The notes beneath the pieces are model-generated. The model was not told the origin of the DNA, made no database searches, and saw nothing but the letters and a program-made list of their open reading frames with translations. Of a DNA stretch of 45,170 nucleotides, positions 1 through 8,683 are shown piece after piece; the first letter of the stretch is position 1, and each line of letters begins with the position of its first letter. Source of the DNA: Proteus myxofaciens ATCC 19692 (GTDB taxonomy: Bacteria; Pseudomonadota; Gammaproteobacteria; Enterobacterales; Enterobacteriaceae); contig NZ_LXEN01000050.1 in assembly GCF_001654855.1 (NCBI RefSeq), positions 1-45,170 on the forward strand, written 5' to 3'. The translations under genes and the position numbers were made by a program.

Positions 1-52
1 GAATAATAAATCTATTTCTTAAATATTATTATATTTATAAATTATAGATAAT

Positions 53-81
53 AAAAAAGAAGATATTAAATCTCCTTTTTT
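53..81 (-). terminator. Rho-independent terminator of folA
   Basis: A 12-bp stem with one A/C mismatch (arms 53-64 and 70-81) and a 5-nt loop. Read on the minus strand it ends in a run of T. It begins 13 bases beyond the folA stop codon. The A/T runs on both sides could let it work in both directions. Confidence 0.7.
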
Positions 82-93
82 ATTTGAATTTAA

Positions 94-579
94 TTATTTT
101 CTTCTTTTTAGTATTTCAAAACAATAGTTATGGGAATTTATTTCATCAGCGTCATGATATTCCATAAACGTAGAATCCCACTCATCAGGCTCGTAATCGG
201 GGAAAGTTGTATCACCAATGACTTCAGCGTCGATGTGAGTTAAGTATAAGGTATTCGCTATAGGTAAGAATTGTTCGTAAACTTTACCACCGCCAATAAC
301 CATTATTTCTTCATGATTTTCAGCTGCTTGCAATGCTTCTTCAACAGATTTAACCCAAACAACATCGTTATCAGTACCAGGTTGACTACTTAATACGATA
401 TTAAGACGATCTGGTAAAGGTCGCCCAATAGATTCATAAGTCACTCTGCCCATAATAACGGGTTTATTTAGCGTATTTTTTTTAAACCATGCAAGGTCGC
501 CAGGTAATGTCCAAGGCATTGCCTTTTCCATACCAATAATGCGATCCATCGCTAATGCTGCGATTAAACTAATATTCAT
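94..579 (-). CDS. folA: Dihydrofolate reductase
   Basis: FolA reduces dihydrofolate to tetrahydrofolate with NADPH in the cytoplasm and is the target of trimethoprim. The 161-residue protein matches the 159-residue E. coli enzyme along its length. The active-site acid is Asp28 (E. coli Asp27) in [12 protein letters not shown], followed by the NADP-binding segments [17 protein letters not shown] and [15 protein letters not shown] and the C-terminal [11 protein letters not shown]. The residue before the catalytic Asp is Gly where E. coli has Ala; this looks like natural family variation. The gene is monocistronic, divergent from the LysE-family exporter, with 174 bp between the starts and a terminator downstream. 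Confidence 0.97.
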   Translation of the reverse strand: MNISLIAALAMDRIIGMEKAMPWTLPGDLAWFKKNTLNKPVIMGRVTYESIGRPLPDRLNIVLSSQPGTDNDVVWVKSVEEALQAAENHEEIMVIGGGKVYEQFLPIANTLYLTHIDAEVIGDTTFPDYEPDEWDSTFMEYHDADEINSHNYCFEILKRRK

Positions 580-753
580 TTACATACCTACGGGTAAAGA
601 TGGGAAAAAACTGCTCACACTATACGTAAAGCTAAAACCCTAGTCGATACAAATTATGCTTCATTAATAGTAAACAATTGCTTTATACTCGAATTGTTAA
701 CTTAATCATATAATATCCAGTCATTATAATATTGTTATATAAAAGGCGCTATT

Positions 754-1368
754 ATGCTTGAGACTTCTTTAGTTGTTTTTACAATAGCTTTACTAGGAAT
801 GATTTCTCCAGGACCTGACTTTTTTCTCGTTGTAAAAAATGCCATGCGTTATCAACGAGCTGCTGCAATGATGACCGCATTCGGTATTATTGCCGCTTTA
901 CTGGTTCATATGTCCTACTGTGTTGCAGGTATTGCTATTTTAATAACAACCACACCGTGGCTTTTTTCTATTTTAAAATACGCAGGCGCGGCTTATTTAC
1001 TTTGGATTGGCTTACAAAGTTTGCTCTCAAAATCTAATCATACGATTAATAATGATACAGATGCACATACGCAAGTCAGTTTCAAAAAAGCCTTTATGCA
1101 GGGCTTTCTTTGTAACTTGCTCAATCCTAAAGCAACTCTATTTTTTCTCGCTATCTTTACGCAAGTACTCAGTGTTGATTCCAGCATAGGCGAAAAGCTT
1201 TGGTATGCACTCATTATTTGGGGATTAGCAATTATCTACTGGCCTATATTGGTACTGTTGATACAAAGTGCTCCTGTAAGAAAAGTACTTAATAAAATAC
1301 AAAAACGTATCGATAAAGTATTGGGCGTGGTGCTGATTGGTTTAGGGATTAAAGTAGCATTAAGCTAA
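754..1368 (+). CDS. LysE/RhtB-family amino-acid exporter
   Basis: An inner-membrane exporter of 204 residues with about six hydrophobic segments. The family signature is near the N-terminus (ISPGPDFFLVVKNAM, residues 17-31), and the conserved NLLNPKA motif lies mid-protein ahead of another membrane segment. Members export amino acids such as threonine, homoserine, leucine or lysine; the substrate cannot be assigned from sequence, although the length and N-terminus resemble RhtC. The ATG at 754 is preceded by an AAAAGG ribosome site at 741-746. It is transcribed alone, divergent from folA and convergent with the next gene. Confidence 0.85.
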   Translation: MLETSLVVFTIALLGMISPGPDFFLVVKNAMRYQRAAAMMTAFGIIAALLVHMSYCVAGIAILITTTPWLFSILKYAGAAYLLWIGLQSLLSKSNHTINNDTDAHTQVSFKKAFMQGFLCNLLNPKATLFFLAIFTQVLSVDSSIGEKLWYALIIWGLAIIYWPILVLLIQSAPVRKVLNKIQKRIDKVLGVVLIGLGIKVALS

Positions 1369-1376
1369 TTATTGGA

Positions 1377-1393
1377 AGCACCAAATAGGTGCT
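1377..1393. terminator. Small hairpin between convergent genes
   Basis: AGCACC (1377-1382) pairs with GGTGCT (1388-1393) across a 5-nt loop, and further pairing outside is interrupted by a bulge. It lies in the 27-bp gap between the exporter and the convergent unknown gene. No clear T-run follows in either direction, so a role as a terminator is only plausible. Confidence 0.35.
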
Positions 1394-1395
1394 CC

Positions 1396-2442
1396 TTACA
1401 TTATTGGCAAAGTAGCGAATATATCAACTATTTGTTCCATTCTAATAAGATACTGATCTTTCGGCATACCTATAATCAACGCATCATCATCTAATGAATT
1501 GGCTATTTCTTCAACTTCTTGTATAATCAACATTCTGTTTTTATTTATATTATATATAATTGTATTATTTTCTTTTTTATTATAAAGTTCATTAATCCAG
1601 GCTTCCTGTGTTTTAACATAATTATCAGCATTATTATATTTTTGTAATACATCACTAACAAACTCATCAATTAATACTTTTTCTATCTTTAAATTTTTTT
1701 CTATTTCAGAAACAATTTTTTCAATATTTATATTTTTAGTAACTTTAGTCATTTTTTCAATATTTAAAATAGACTTATCTATTTTAAATAAATATTCATA
1801 ATATCTTATTGGTATTATAATATCTTTTAATACTCTAGAAATACATTCACTCTTTTTTTTAAAACAACAATTAATAATAAATAAAAAAACATTATTATTT
1901 ATAACATTATTCACATCTAATATAATTGTATTAAATAAATTAACAATCTTTCCAATATTGAACTTCTCACCTACAAAATCCCGCAAATTGACCTTGCCAA
2001 AATCTTTATTTTTATAACAATTAAATATTGTATCAATTAAAATTAAATCTGCTTTAGTTTTCACATGTCTTTTTACAAATGAATTAATCATCTCATTATT
2101 ATCTAAATTAAAGAATAAATTCATCACTCTAAATTCATCTAAAGTAATATCATTGATATCTTTGATTTTGCATAAAGAGGTATTAGCATTTAGTTGAGTA
2201 TAAAAACATTCATTTACTTTATTTTTACAACTTTTAATACTTATCTTTATATTCAAAGCTAATTTTAATTTATTTAAAATGAAACAAAAGAAACCTTCCG
2301 TTTTTTTATGAATGATTAGTGAATAATTAGTATTTCCTATATGACTTATGCTATCTTTGATCTTTTCAAAAAGAGGATTTTGATCCTTAATATCAACGTT
2401 ATTTATATTTTTATAGAATGTGACTTTTATTTTATTTCCCAT
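1396..2442 (-). CDS. Unrecognised AT-rich gene downstream of the autotransporter
   Basis: I do not recognise this protein. It is rich in Lys, Asn and Ile and visibly more AT-rich than its neighbours. I see no signal peptide and no convincing membrane segment. Charged, probably helical stretches fill residues 230-320, a pair of Cys lies in IINCCFKK, and the C-terminus (DDDALIIGMPKDQYLI...) has more ordinary composition. I chose the ATG at 2442 (348 residues) because GGGTGG lies just upstream at about the right spacing; a GTG at 2451 would add three residues. A terminator separates it from the autotransporter, so it probably has its own promoter in the T/A-rich 2461-2500. Base composition suggests horizontal acquisition. 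Confidence 0.7.
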   Translation of the reverse strand: MGNKIKVTFYKNINNVDIKDQNPLFEKIKDSISHIGNTNYSLIIHKKTEGFFCFILNKLKLALNIKISIKSCKNKVNECFYTQLNANTSLCKIKDINDITLDEFRVMNLFFNLDNNEMINSFVKRHVKTKADLILIDTIFNCYKNKDFGKVNLRDFVGEKFNIGKIVNLFNTIILDVNNVINNNVFLFIINCCFKKKSECISRVLKDIIIPIRYYEYLFKIDKSILNIEKMTKVTKNINIEKIVSEIEKNLKIEKVLIDEFVSDVLQKYNNADNYVKTQEAWINELYNKKENNTIIYNINKNRMLIIQEVEEIANSLDDDALIIGMPKDQYLIRMEQIVDIFATLPIM

Positions 2443-2502
2443 TTTTACCACCCATTTTTATATTTTTATATTTTTATATGAAAAAATTTTTTTTGAATAC
2501 AA

Positions 2503-2530
2503 AAAAGGCCCTTATTACTAAGGGCCTTTT
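2503..2530 (-). terminator. Rho-independent terminator of the autotransporter gene
   Basis: A perfect 12-bp stem (arms 2503-2514 and 2519-2530, core AAGGGCC) with loop TTAC and a T-run on the minus strand. It lies 21 bases after the autotransporter stop codon. Confidence 0.85.
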
Positions 2531-2551
2531 ATAGAAAAAAACCAAATAAAA

Positions 2552-5500
2552 CTAGAAATTTATTTTCAATGTTGTATTTATACCACTTGAATGAATGTCA
2601 CTATTATATTGCCCTTGATAATATAAACCTAAAGTAGTTGATCTACTTAATTGCGCATCAATACCTAAGCCAACACCAAACAGATTATCCAGTTTACCAC
2701 CACGTAACGTTGCATCACCCGAATTTGATAAGAAAAGACGTGATTCCGGGCGATTATCACCAAATAAGTGACTTGCTGAAATATCACCTTTTACTGCCAT
2801 ATTGATATTACCCGCCGTAAATGGATAACCACCACGTAAACCAATAGTACCTACTTGAATATTTTGTGAATCGGTATGGGTAGCAAAGGACATATTACCC
2901 ACATGTTCATTTATATTATCTGTTGATACACGTAACCAATTAAATCCTAAGTAAGGTTCAATTGAATAGTGTTGTGTATTAAATTGTGTGTAGGCGCCTT
3001 CTAAAAAGAGCTGTGTTATTTTGGCATCATAGTTAGTTGAGTTATAACCTGCATTTTGCCCTACCCAAAGTGTTCTTTTTGCCTCTCTATCTTGATTGGT
3101 ATGAGTAATACCATAATTTAATGAAATAACATTATATAAATTAGAGATACCATAAGCACCAATATGGATATCATTACTGTCTATTTTACCCGATTCATTA
3201 CCTTTATATTTGGTTGTGCCTGCACCAAAGAATAGCCCTGCTTTAGTATTATCAGCCACATTAATTTCAGCGCCTAATAAACCAACATAGAAATCAACAT
3301 CCATGTTACTATGGCCATAATCTGTTTTTCCCCATTGACCAATACCTGTAATCCATATACGTGCATTACTATTTTCTAAACTAGCACTACGACCATGACC
3401 AATACCCATAGCTTGATCTTTAACAGTGCGAGTTAATCCCAATATATTTACCACACTGGCATTATTGGCATTTAAATACATATCACTACCTAAAGAATCA
3501 TAGGTTTTAGTTAAATCTTGTTTATTCATCGGTAAGATAGTATTAAATAGTTCACCACTGCCGTGATTTTCTAATGTATTAGCAATAGAGCGACCATTTT
3601 CATTATTCGCAAAAGTTACCAATGAAGTATTTTCTTTCTTGCTCAATGTCCCTGTAATTGTATTATTTGTTAATGAAACATTTTTATCAAATAAAGCATA
3701 ATCACTATTTGAAGAAACCTCATTATTCGCTAACATTTTAGTTTTATTTCGATTATCAACTAAATTGTCTGCATTAACGGAGCCTGTCGCAATTTGATTA
3801 TTTAGATAAATATCTTTTAACTGGTTTGTATTCTCCGCACCAACATCTAAATTTGCACCGTTATTAAGTGACATATTACTCACATTAACATCATGATCAA
3901 TAGCAACTAAATAAGTCCCTTTGTCGTTAATATTAATATTCGCTTTATTCGTTTGATTTGAAGTTAATTCACCTTTTCCAGTAAAAGTGTCGTTATAGTG
4001 TTCAACAATACTGAGTTTACCGCCATTAACATTAATTGCCTCAGTACCAAAAGATTCTGTAAAACCTAATAGGGAGCCTTGCTCAACAATAGTACCACCA
4101 CGATATGTATTATCCCCTGTTAAAACTAATGTACCTTCACCCTTTTTAATTAATGTACCGTTATATAAACCTAAGTTTATTTTTTCTTGAATAGTATCAG
4201 CGCGTTTTTGGTAATATTCCTTACGCCATTTTTCTGCATCTTCTTTATTGATTATGTGGGCATTAGGATCATTTGTTCCATCATTAATATTTAAATTAGC
4301 GCCTAATTCATAATCACCACCCGCTTTAATACCTTTTTCTTGATATTCTTTTAGCCAAGCAAGATCTTCTTTTTTACGTAAATCTAATGCTGTTTGTGAA
4401 ATATCATTAGTCCAAACATCTAAAGGTACAGCATCTAGTTGATATTCAAATTTACCTAAAAATTGACCAGGACCATACATTCCTTTATCAAGATCAGGAG
4501 TACCCCAACCATAACGTACATCAGGTGTGCCTTCGCTAGCAGTCCAGCTATTATATAGAGAGCCATCAGGATTACGATGACTCGCTGTTGTAAACATTAC
4601 ATCACGTACTTGCATTGCACTCATTGCAGAGTAACGCGACATCAAGACACCCATAGCCCCTGTAACATGAGGAGCTGCCATTGAGGTACCACTAAAAGAA
4701 GCCCAGTCTCCCTTGCCTTCTTCATCAACAATTGAAGAGTAAATATCTCGACCAGGAGCAACAACAGTCCACCATTTTGCATTCCCCGCTTCATTAAACC
4801 TTTTAATTAACACATAACCCGATTTATCTGCATTTTGTTCAAGCCCTGCAACCGTAATCCAATGCTTTTCTGCTTCAGGATTAAAATAAGGGTAAAGGGC
4901 ACGATAATAAGGTTGTGCAAAATCACGATTCCCTGTTGTAAATACTTGTACAACATTCGTGTTTTTTACTGCATCATAAGCGGCATCAACGAATGAAGGA
5001 TTATCACCATAGACTTTTTTAAAATAAAAATATTCATACTCAGTCTGTGCAGTGGTATCAACAGGTAAATGCACCGTTGTATTGCCACCATCAATACCAT
5101 ATGTCGGTATATTATTGATAATGCGAGTATTAGTTCCCCAGCTGTTATTAATCACTTGGGCGCCGGCATCAACTATGGCTTTCCAGCCTGTATAAAAATA
5201 TTGATAGTCTTGATAAGGACCATAATTATTACTATCTGTTGCACCTGTATTACCAATATAAATATTGGCGCCCCAAGCAACGCCATGCATTCCATTACCA
5301 TCTCTGTTAGCCCCCACAGTGCCCGTTACATGGGTGCCATGAGTATCGTTAACCCCTTTTATCCAAGCGCCATCAACACCAAAAGACTCGCCTTTCTTAT
5401 AGTGACCGCCTTTGTCTTGAGGATATCGCATGCCTGTGGTGCCATATTCTCCTTTCGCTTTCACTGCATGAAAACGCTCACCTGATAATTCAGGATGAGA

Positions 5501-5782
5501 AAGCAACGCACCAGAATCCATAACGCCAATATTAGCGCCTTGACCATGATAACCCAGTGCATAAGCACTAGAGGCTTTCATTGCAGCTAATCCCCAATCT
5601 TTTTTATATTCTTGGCTTTCCCAACTCTGCTTATTACCTAACTGACCATTCTCTGCATAAGCAATGGAATTGCCTGAAAATAAAAGTGCTGAGGCAACAA
5701 GAGAAAGTTTAAATATAGAGTTATGTATTGAACGGCTATTATTAAAATATCGGTGATGATTTAACGCTATTTTTTTGTTCAT
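2552..5782 (-). CDS. pta: Subtilisin-like autotransporter protease (Proteus toxic agglutinin type)
   Basis: A type Va autotransporter of 1076 residues. A long signal peptide (about 1-43, positively charged start, cleavage after AYA) is followed by a peptidase S8 passenger with Asp89 (GVMDSG), His148 (DTHGTHVTGT), oxyanion Asn285 (TTGNRD) and Ser367 (SGTSMAAPH). A beta-helix repeat of the kind GEGTLVLTGDNTYRGGT lies at 548-564, and the C-terminal quarter (about 800-1076) is a beta-barrel ending in TLKINF with the terminal Phe typical of outer-membrane proteins. All catalytic residues are present. The closest remembered relative is Pta of P. mirabilis, a surface protease that aggregates cells and is cytotoxic. 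It is monocistronic, with a terminator downstream. The symbol also means phosphotransacetylase, which this is not. Confidence 0.85.
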   Translation of the reverse strand: MNKKIALNHHRYFNNSRSIHNSIFKLSLVASALLFSGNSIAYAENGQLGNKQSWESQEYKKDWGLAAMKASSAYALGYHGQGANIGVMDSGALLSHPELSGERFHAVKAKGEYGTTGMRYPQDKGGHYKKGESFGVDGAWIKGVNDTHGTHVTGTVGANRDGNGMHGVAWGANIYIGNTGATDSNNYGPYQDYQYFYTGWKAIVDAGAQVINNSWGTNTRIINNIPTYGIDGGNTTVHLPVDTTAQTEYEYFYFKKVYGDNPSFVDAAYDAVKNTNVVQVFTTGNRDFAQPYYRALYPYFNPEAEKHWITVAGLEQNADKSGYVLIKRFNEAGNAKWWTVVAPGRDIYSSIVDEEGKGDWASFSGTSMAAPHVTGAMGVLMSRYSAMSAMQVRDVMFTTASHRNPDGSLYNSWTASEGTPDVRYGWGTPDLDKGMYGPGQFLGKFEYQLDAVPLDVWTNDISQTALDLRKKEDLAWLKEYQEKGIKAGGDYELGANLNINDGTNDPNAHIINKEDAEKWRKEYYQKRADTIQEKINLGLYNGTLIKKGEGTLVLTGDNTYRGGTIVEQGSLLGFTESFGTEAINVNGGKLSIVEHYNDTFTGKGELTSNQTNKANININDKGTYLVAIDHDVNVSNMSLNNGANLDVGAENTNQLKDIYLNNQIATGSVNADNLVDNRNKTKMLANNEVSSNSDYALFDKNVSLTNNTITGTLSKKENTSLVTFANNENGRSIANTLENHGSGELFNTILPMNKQDLTKTYDSLGSDMYLNANNASVVNILGLTRTVKDQAMGIGHGRSASLENSNARIWITGIGQWGKTDYGHSNMDVDFYVGLLGAEINVADNTKAGLFFGAGTTKYKGNESGKIDSNDIHIGAYGISNLYNVISLNYGITHTNQDREAKRTLWVGQNAGYNSTNYDAKITQLFLEGAYTQFNTQHYSIEPYLGFNWLRVSTDNINEHVGNMSFATHTDSQNIQVGTIGLRGGYPFTAGNINMAVKGDISASHLFGDNRPESRLFLSNSGDATLRGGKLDNLFGVGLGIDAQLSRSTTLGLYYQGQYNSDIHSSGINTTLKINF

Positions 5783-6113
5783 TCTGACACCTTAGTTATA
5801 TTTAGATGAATAATATCGATTAAGAATCAAAATACAAAAGCGTTAGAATCATCTATTTTCTGTAAATATAATGACTTGAGAGAAATCCCAAAAATAATAA
5901 TCACATTCATAAAAATAGATAAATTGACGTAGCAATCACAAATTAACAGTTAAATAAAACAAAAGAAGAACAAATAAAATAAGATATTAATGATCTTTAG
6001 ACCATTAATTTTAATATTAAAATAAATTGGAAATAGTAAATCAAATAAATAAACAATCAAATAACCTTAGTTAACATTTAGTATCACAAAGATTATCTTA
6101 TTTATTCTATTTA
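5783..6113. other. AT-rich intergenic region upstream of the autotransporter
   Basis: About 330 bp with no open frame of interest. It must hold the promoter of the autotransporter gene (minus strand) and includes TGTGA-like half sites at about 5900 and 5938 on the minus strand. Neither has a good second half, so I do not call an activator site. Confidence 0.5.
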
Positions 6114-6117
6114 TAAA

Positions 6118-6151
6118 AAAGACAGCATATTTATTTCACTATACTGCCTTT
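6118..6151 (-). terminator. Rho-independent terminator of ftsP
   Basis: A 12-bp stem with two G-T pairs (arms 6118-6129 and 6140-6151), a 10-nt loop, and six T on the minus strand (6115-6120). It starts 28 bases after the ftsP stop codon. Confidence 0.75.
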
Positions 6152-6179
6152 AAGTGACGTGATTTTTAAATGAATACCT

Positions 6180-7601
6180 TTATTCCGATGGCGTAATTTC
6201 CATTTGCCCAGCCATACCAATATCGGCATTTTCTAAAATCTGACTATAATAGAGAAAAGGAAAATGCGTGTAGGAAGGCTGTTTTAATTCCACCAGCAAT
6301 TCACTTTGATTATCAATCCACACAGTATCTTTCCACCCAAAATCAGCAGGTTCTGGCTTTTGTCCATCATGATTAATGACTTTAAATCGTGCACCTTCTA
6401 TATGAAAAGGTTGAGGCGATGACGTTGTTACCATCCAGCGTTCCCAGCCATTTTGTTTACCCACTAAATCTATTCGAGTTAATTCCCAACGCGCATTATT
6501 AATACCAGGAGGACTATCATGAAGTTGGATAGTTCTTGGCTGAATAGATGTTGTAATTTGTGTATTATCAACCGCTAATTGCTCTGGAATTTTATCTGTC
6601 ATTAAGGACATTAATCCAGTAGGTCTTATCGTTAATACATTTGCATTACGTAATAAATTAGATGGCTCGAAAATGCCGCGTAATTTATCCATAAAACCAG
6701 CGCTATTTCCTGCGGTAATGATAACCTCATCACCTTCTGACATATCAACCAAGATTTCGCGCCGTTCTCCTGGTGCCATTGGTATTGATTTAAGCTCTAC
6801 AGGTGCAGTTAATAGGCCTTGATCTGATGCGATAAGATAAAGAGAGCGACCATCATTCGCTTGTAGTTCATAACGACGTGCATTAGAGGCATTGACCAAG
6901 CGTAAACGTATCCAACCTCTCGAAACCTCAATATAAGGGTCTTCTCTACCATTAACTAAAAGGGTATCACCATAGAACCCATCTACTGCTGCATCTTTAT
7001 CATATTCTGGTGATCCAAAGTTATCGATTCGCTTATCTTGAATAATAATAGGGAAATCATTAACACCATAATGTTTTGGTAGTGGTAATGATTTACTTTC
7101 ATCATCTTCAATAATCCACATACCGACGAGCCCATTATAAACATGCGGTGCCATTTTAAAGGGAGTGTTCGCATGATACCAACATGTCGCTGCTTTTTGA
7201 CGTATAGGTAATACAGGAGACCAATAGGCTCCAGGTGACATTAATCGAGCAGCTCCACCCATTTGTGTACCTGGCACTAACAAACCACTCACCGTCATTG
7301 AAACGGGTTCATTCAAACGATTGCTATAAATCAGTTTTACATCATCACCACTTTTAACTTTAATAGTCGGCCCAGGTGTTGAGCCATTTATTCCCCAAAC
7401 CTCTGCTTTTTTGTTGCCATTAAACGCCCAATGCACTTTTTGCAATGTGACAAACAGTGGCTGACCATTATGCGACTCTAATAGTGGCGGTATGGGTAAT
7501 TGTTTATCGATGACAGGATCTGCGTAAGCAACAGAAGGTAATGAGCCCAGACATACCGCTAAGCCTGAAGCCTGAATAAACTGGCGACGACTAAATGACA
7601 T
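6180..7601 (-). CDS. ftsP: Cell division protein FtsP (SufI), multicopper-oxidase fold
   Basis: FtsP is a periplasmic protein with a cupredoxin fold that stabilises the divisome under stress and is a classic substrate of the Tat pathway. The N-terminus carries a twin-arginine signal (MSFSRRQFIQASG) with a hydrophobic stretch ending at about ASN-free VAYA (residues 24-27). The 473 residues compare with 470 in E. coli. Three cupredoxin domains are recognisable (for example TCWYHANTPFKMAPHVYNGL and PQPFHIEGARF), but a full set of copper ligands is not evident, as in SufI. The start is supported by GGAG six bases upstream. The position after plsC matches the E. coli order parC-plsC-sufI. Confidence 0.92.
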   Translation of the reverse strand: MSFSRRQFIQASGLAVCLGSLPSVAYADPVIDKQLPIPPLLESHNGQPLFVTLQKVHWAFNGNKKAEVWGINGSTPGPTIKVKSGDDVKLIYSNRLNEPVSMTVSGLLVPGTQMGGAARLMSPGAYWSPVLPIRQKAATCWYHANTPFKMAPHVYNGLVGMWIIEDDESKSLPLPKHYGVNDFPIIIQDKRIDNFGSPEYDKDAAVDGFYGDTLLVNGREDPYIEVSRGWIRLRLVNASNARRYELQANDGRSLYLIASDQGLLTAPVELKSIPMAPGERREILVDMSEGDEVIITAGNSAGFMDKLRGIFEPSNLLRNANVLTIRPTGLMSLMTDKIPEQLAVDNTQITTSIQPRTIQLHDSPPGINNARWELTRIDLVGKQNGWERWMVTTSSPQPFHIEGARFKVINHDGQKPEPADFGWKDTVWIDNQSELLVELKQPSYTHFPFLYYSQILENADIGMAGQMEITPSE

Positions 7602-7780
7602 ATTTTCTCCGCAACAAAATACACCTCTCTCTCAATGGCAAAACCATAAGAGGAGAAAAGCTGCTGTGATTTTAAAATACAAAAGACTTAAATGAAATTA
7701 CGTAAGCATAATAGCGCGGATACGGCCTAAAACCTAAAAATAGTTAATAGAATGGGATATTTTCATCAATTAAAAGCAAT

Positions 7781-7803
7781 ATAAGCCTGAATATCAGGCT
7801 TAT
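7781..7803. terminator. Hairpin between plsC and ftsP
   Basis: A perfect 10-bp inverted repeat (arms 7781-7790 and 7794-7803, core AAGCCTGA) with a 3-nt loop, about 65 bases past the plsC stop. Only a short T-rich tail follows on the minus strand, so it may be a weak terminator or a processing structure. Confidence 0.45.
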
Positions 7804-7866
7804 AGACTCTTATAAAGATTAAACAAACATTAAAACTAAATAATGATTAAGACGAGAGTTTTTTAT

Positions 7867-8610
7867 TTATTTCTTAGATGAAGCAGGGCTATTCATCGCT
7901 TCAACTTCTTTATCTAATTCGGCTATTTTAGCAAGCATGATTTGGCGACATTCTTCTGCTAATTGGCGAACTTGGTCTTTACCGTATTTTGAAACATCAA
8001 TTGGCGGTAGCATCTCAACAATGACATATCCGTTATTCCAACGATTTAATTTAATCTTGCCTTGAGTGGTAGATACACAAACAGGAACAATAGGAACACC
8101 TGCTTGAATCGCCGCATGAAATGCACCTGTTTTAAAAGGTAGTAAACCACGGCCACGACTGCGAGTACCTTCAGGAAACATCCATACTGAGATTTTTTTA
8201 GATTTTATCTGATCAGCAACTTGGGAAATAGTGCCATGCGCTTTAGAGCGATTTCCTCTATCAATTAAAATATTACCCGTTATCCAATAAAGTAGCCCAA
8301 AAAAAGGAATAAAAACTAAACTCTTTTTACCTACCGTCACCGTATTAGGTTGTACGGCATTCGACATTGTCACCATATCATAGTTATTTTGATGGTTACC
8401 AACGTAGATGCTTGGTCCGTATTTTTTCGCTTCTTCAGGAATACGTTCTATCATCTTGATACCAAACACATGTGATAACTTGCCGAATAAGTGTCCATAA
8501 GTCATCACATGCTTAGGGTTTCTTGGCGAAAACATGCAATAAATCATTCCAAATGTCACCACAAGAATGGTGTAAAGAACGACAATGATGCCTCTAATAA
8601 TTGCTAACAT
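7867..8610 (-). CDS. plsC: 1-acyl-sn-glycerol-3-phosphate acyltransferase
   Basis: PlsC transfers the second acyl chain to lysophosphatidic acid to give phosphatidic acid at the inner membrane. The 247-residue protein (E. coli 245) starts with a hydrophobic anchor (residues 1-27). It has the catalytic HX4D motif at His73-Asp78 (NHQNNYD), the substrate-binding FPEGTRS motif at 145-151, and the later VPIVPVCVS strand. It follows parC by 73 bp, the conserved enteric arrangement. The first acyl transfer step depends on PlsY, also in this window (35396-36052). Confidence 0.95.
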   Translation of the reverse strand: MLAIIRGIIVVLYTILVVTFGMIYCMFSPRNPKHVMTYGHLFGKLSHVFGIKMIERIPEEAKKYGPSIYVGNHQNNYDMVTMSNAVQPNTVTVGKKSLVFIPFFGLLYWITGNILIDRGNRSKAHGTISQVADQIKSKKISVWMFPEGTRSRGRGLLPFKTGAFHAAIQAGVPIVPVCVSTTQGKIKLNRWNNGYVIVEMLPPIDVSKYGKDQVRQLAEECRQIMLAKIAELDKEVEAMNSPASSKK

Positions 8611-8642
8611 AAATTTTTAGCGTCCTACATTATAAAAAGAGA

Positions 8643-8662
8643 AGTGGGTCTTTAGACCCACT
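8643..8662 (-). terminator. Hairpin between parC and plsC
   Basis: AGTGGGTC (8643-8650) and GACCCACT (8655-8662) form a perfect 8-bp stem with a 4-nt loop. The minus strand continues TTCTCTTTTTATA, so it could end or attenuate parC transcription before plsC. Confidence 0.5.
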
Positions 8663-8683
8663 GAATAAATAGCGCTTTAGATG

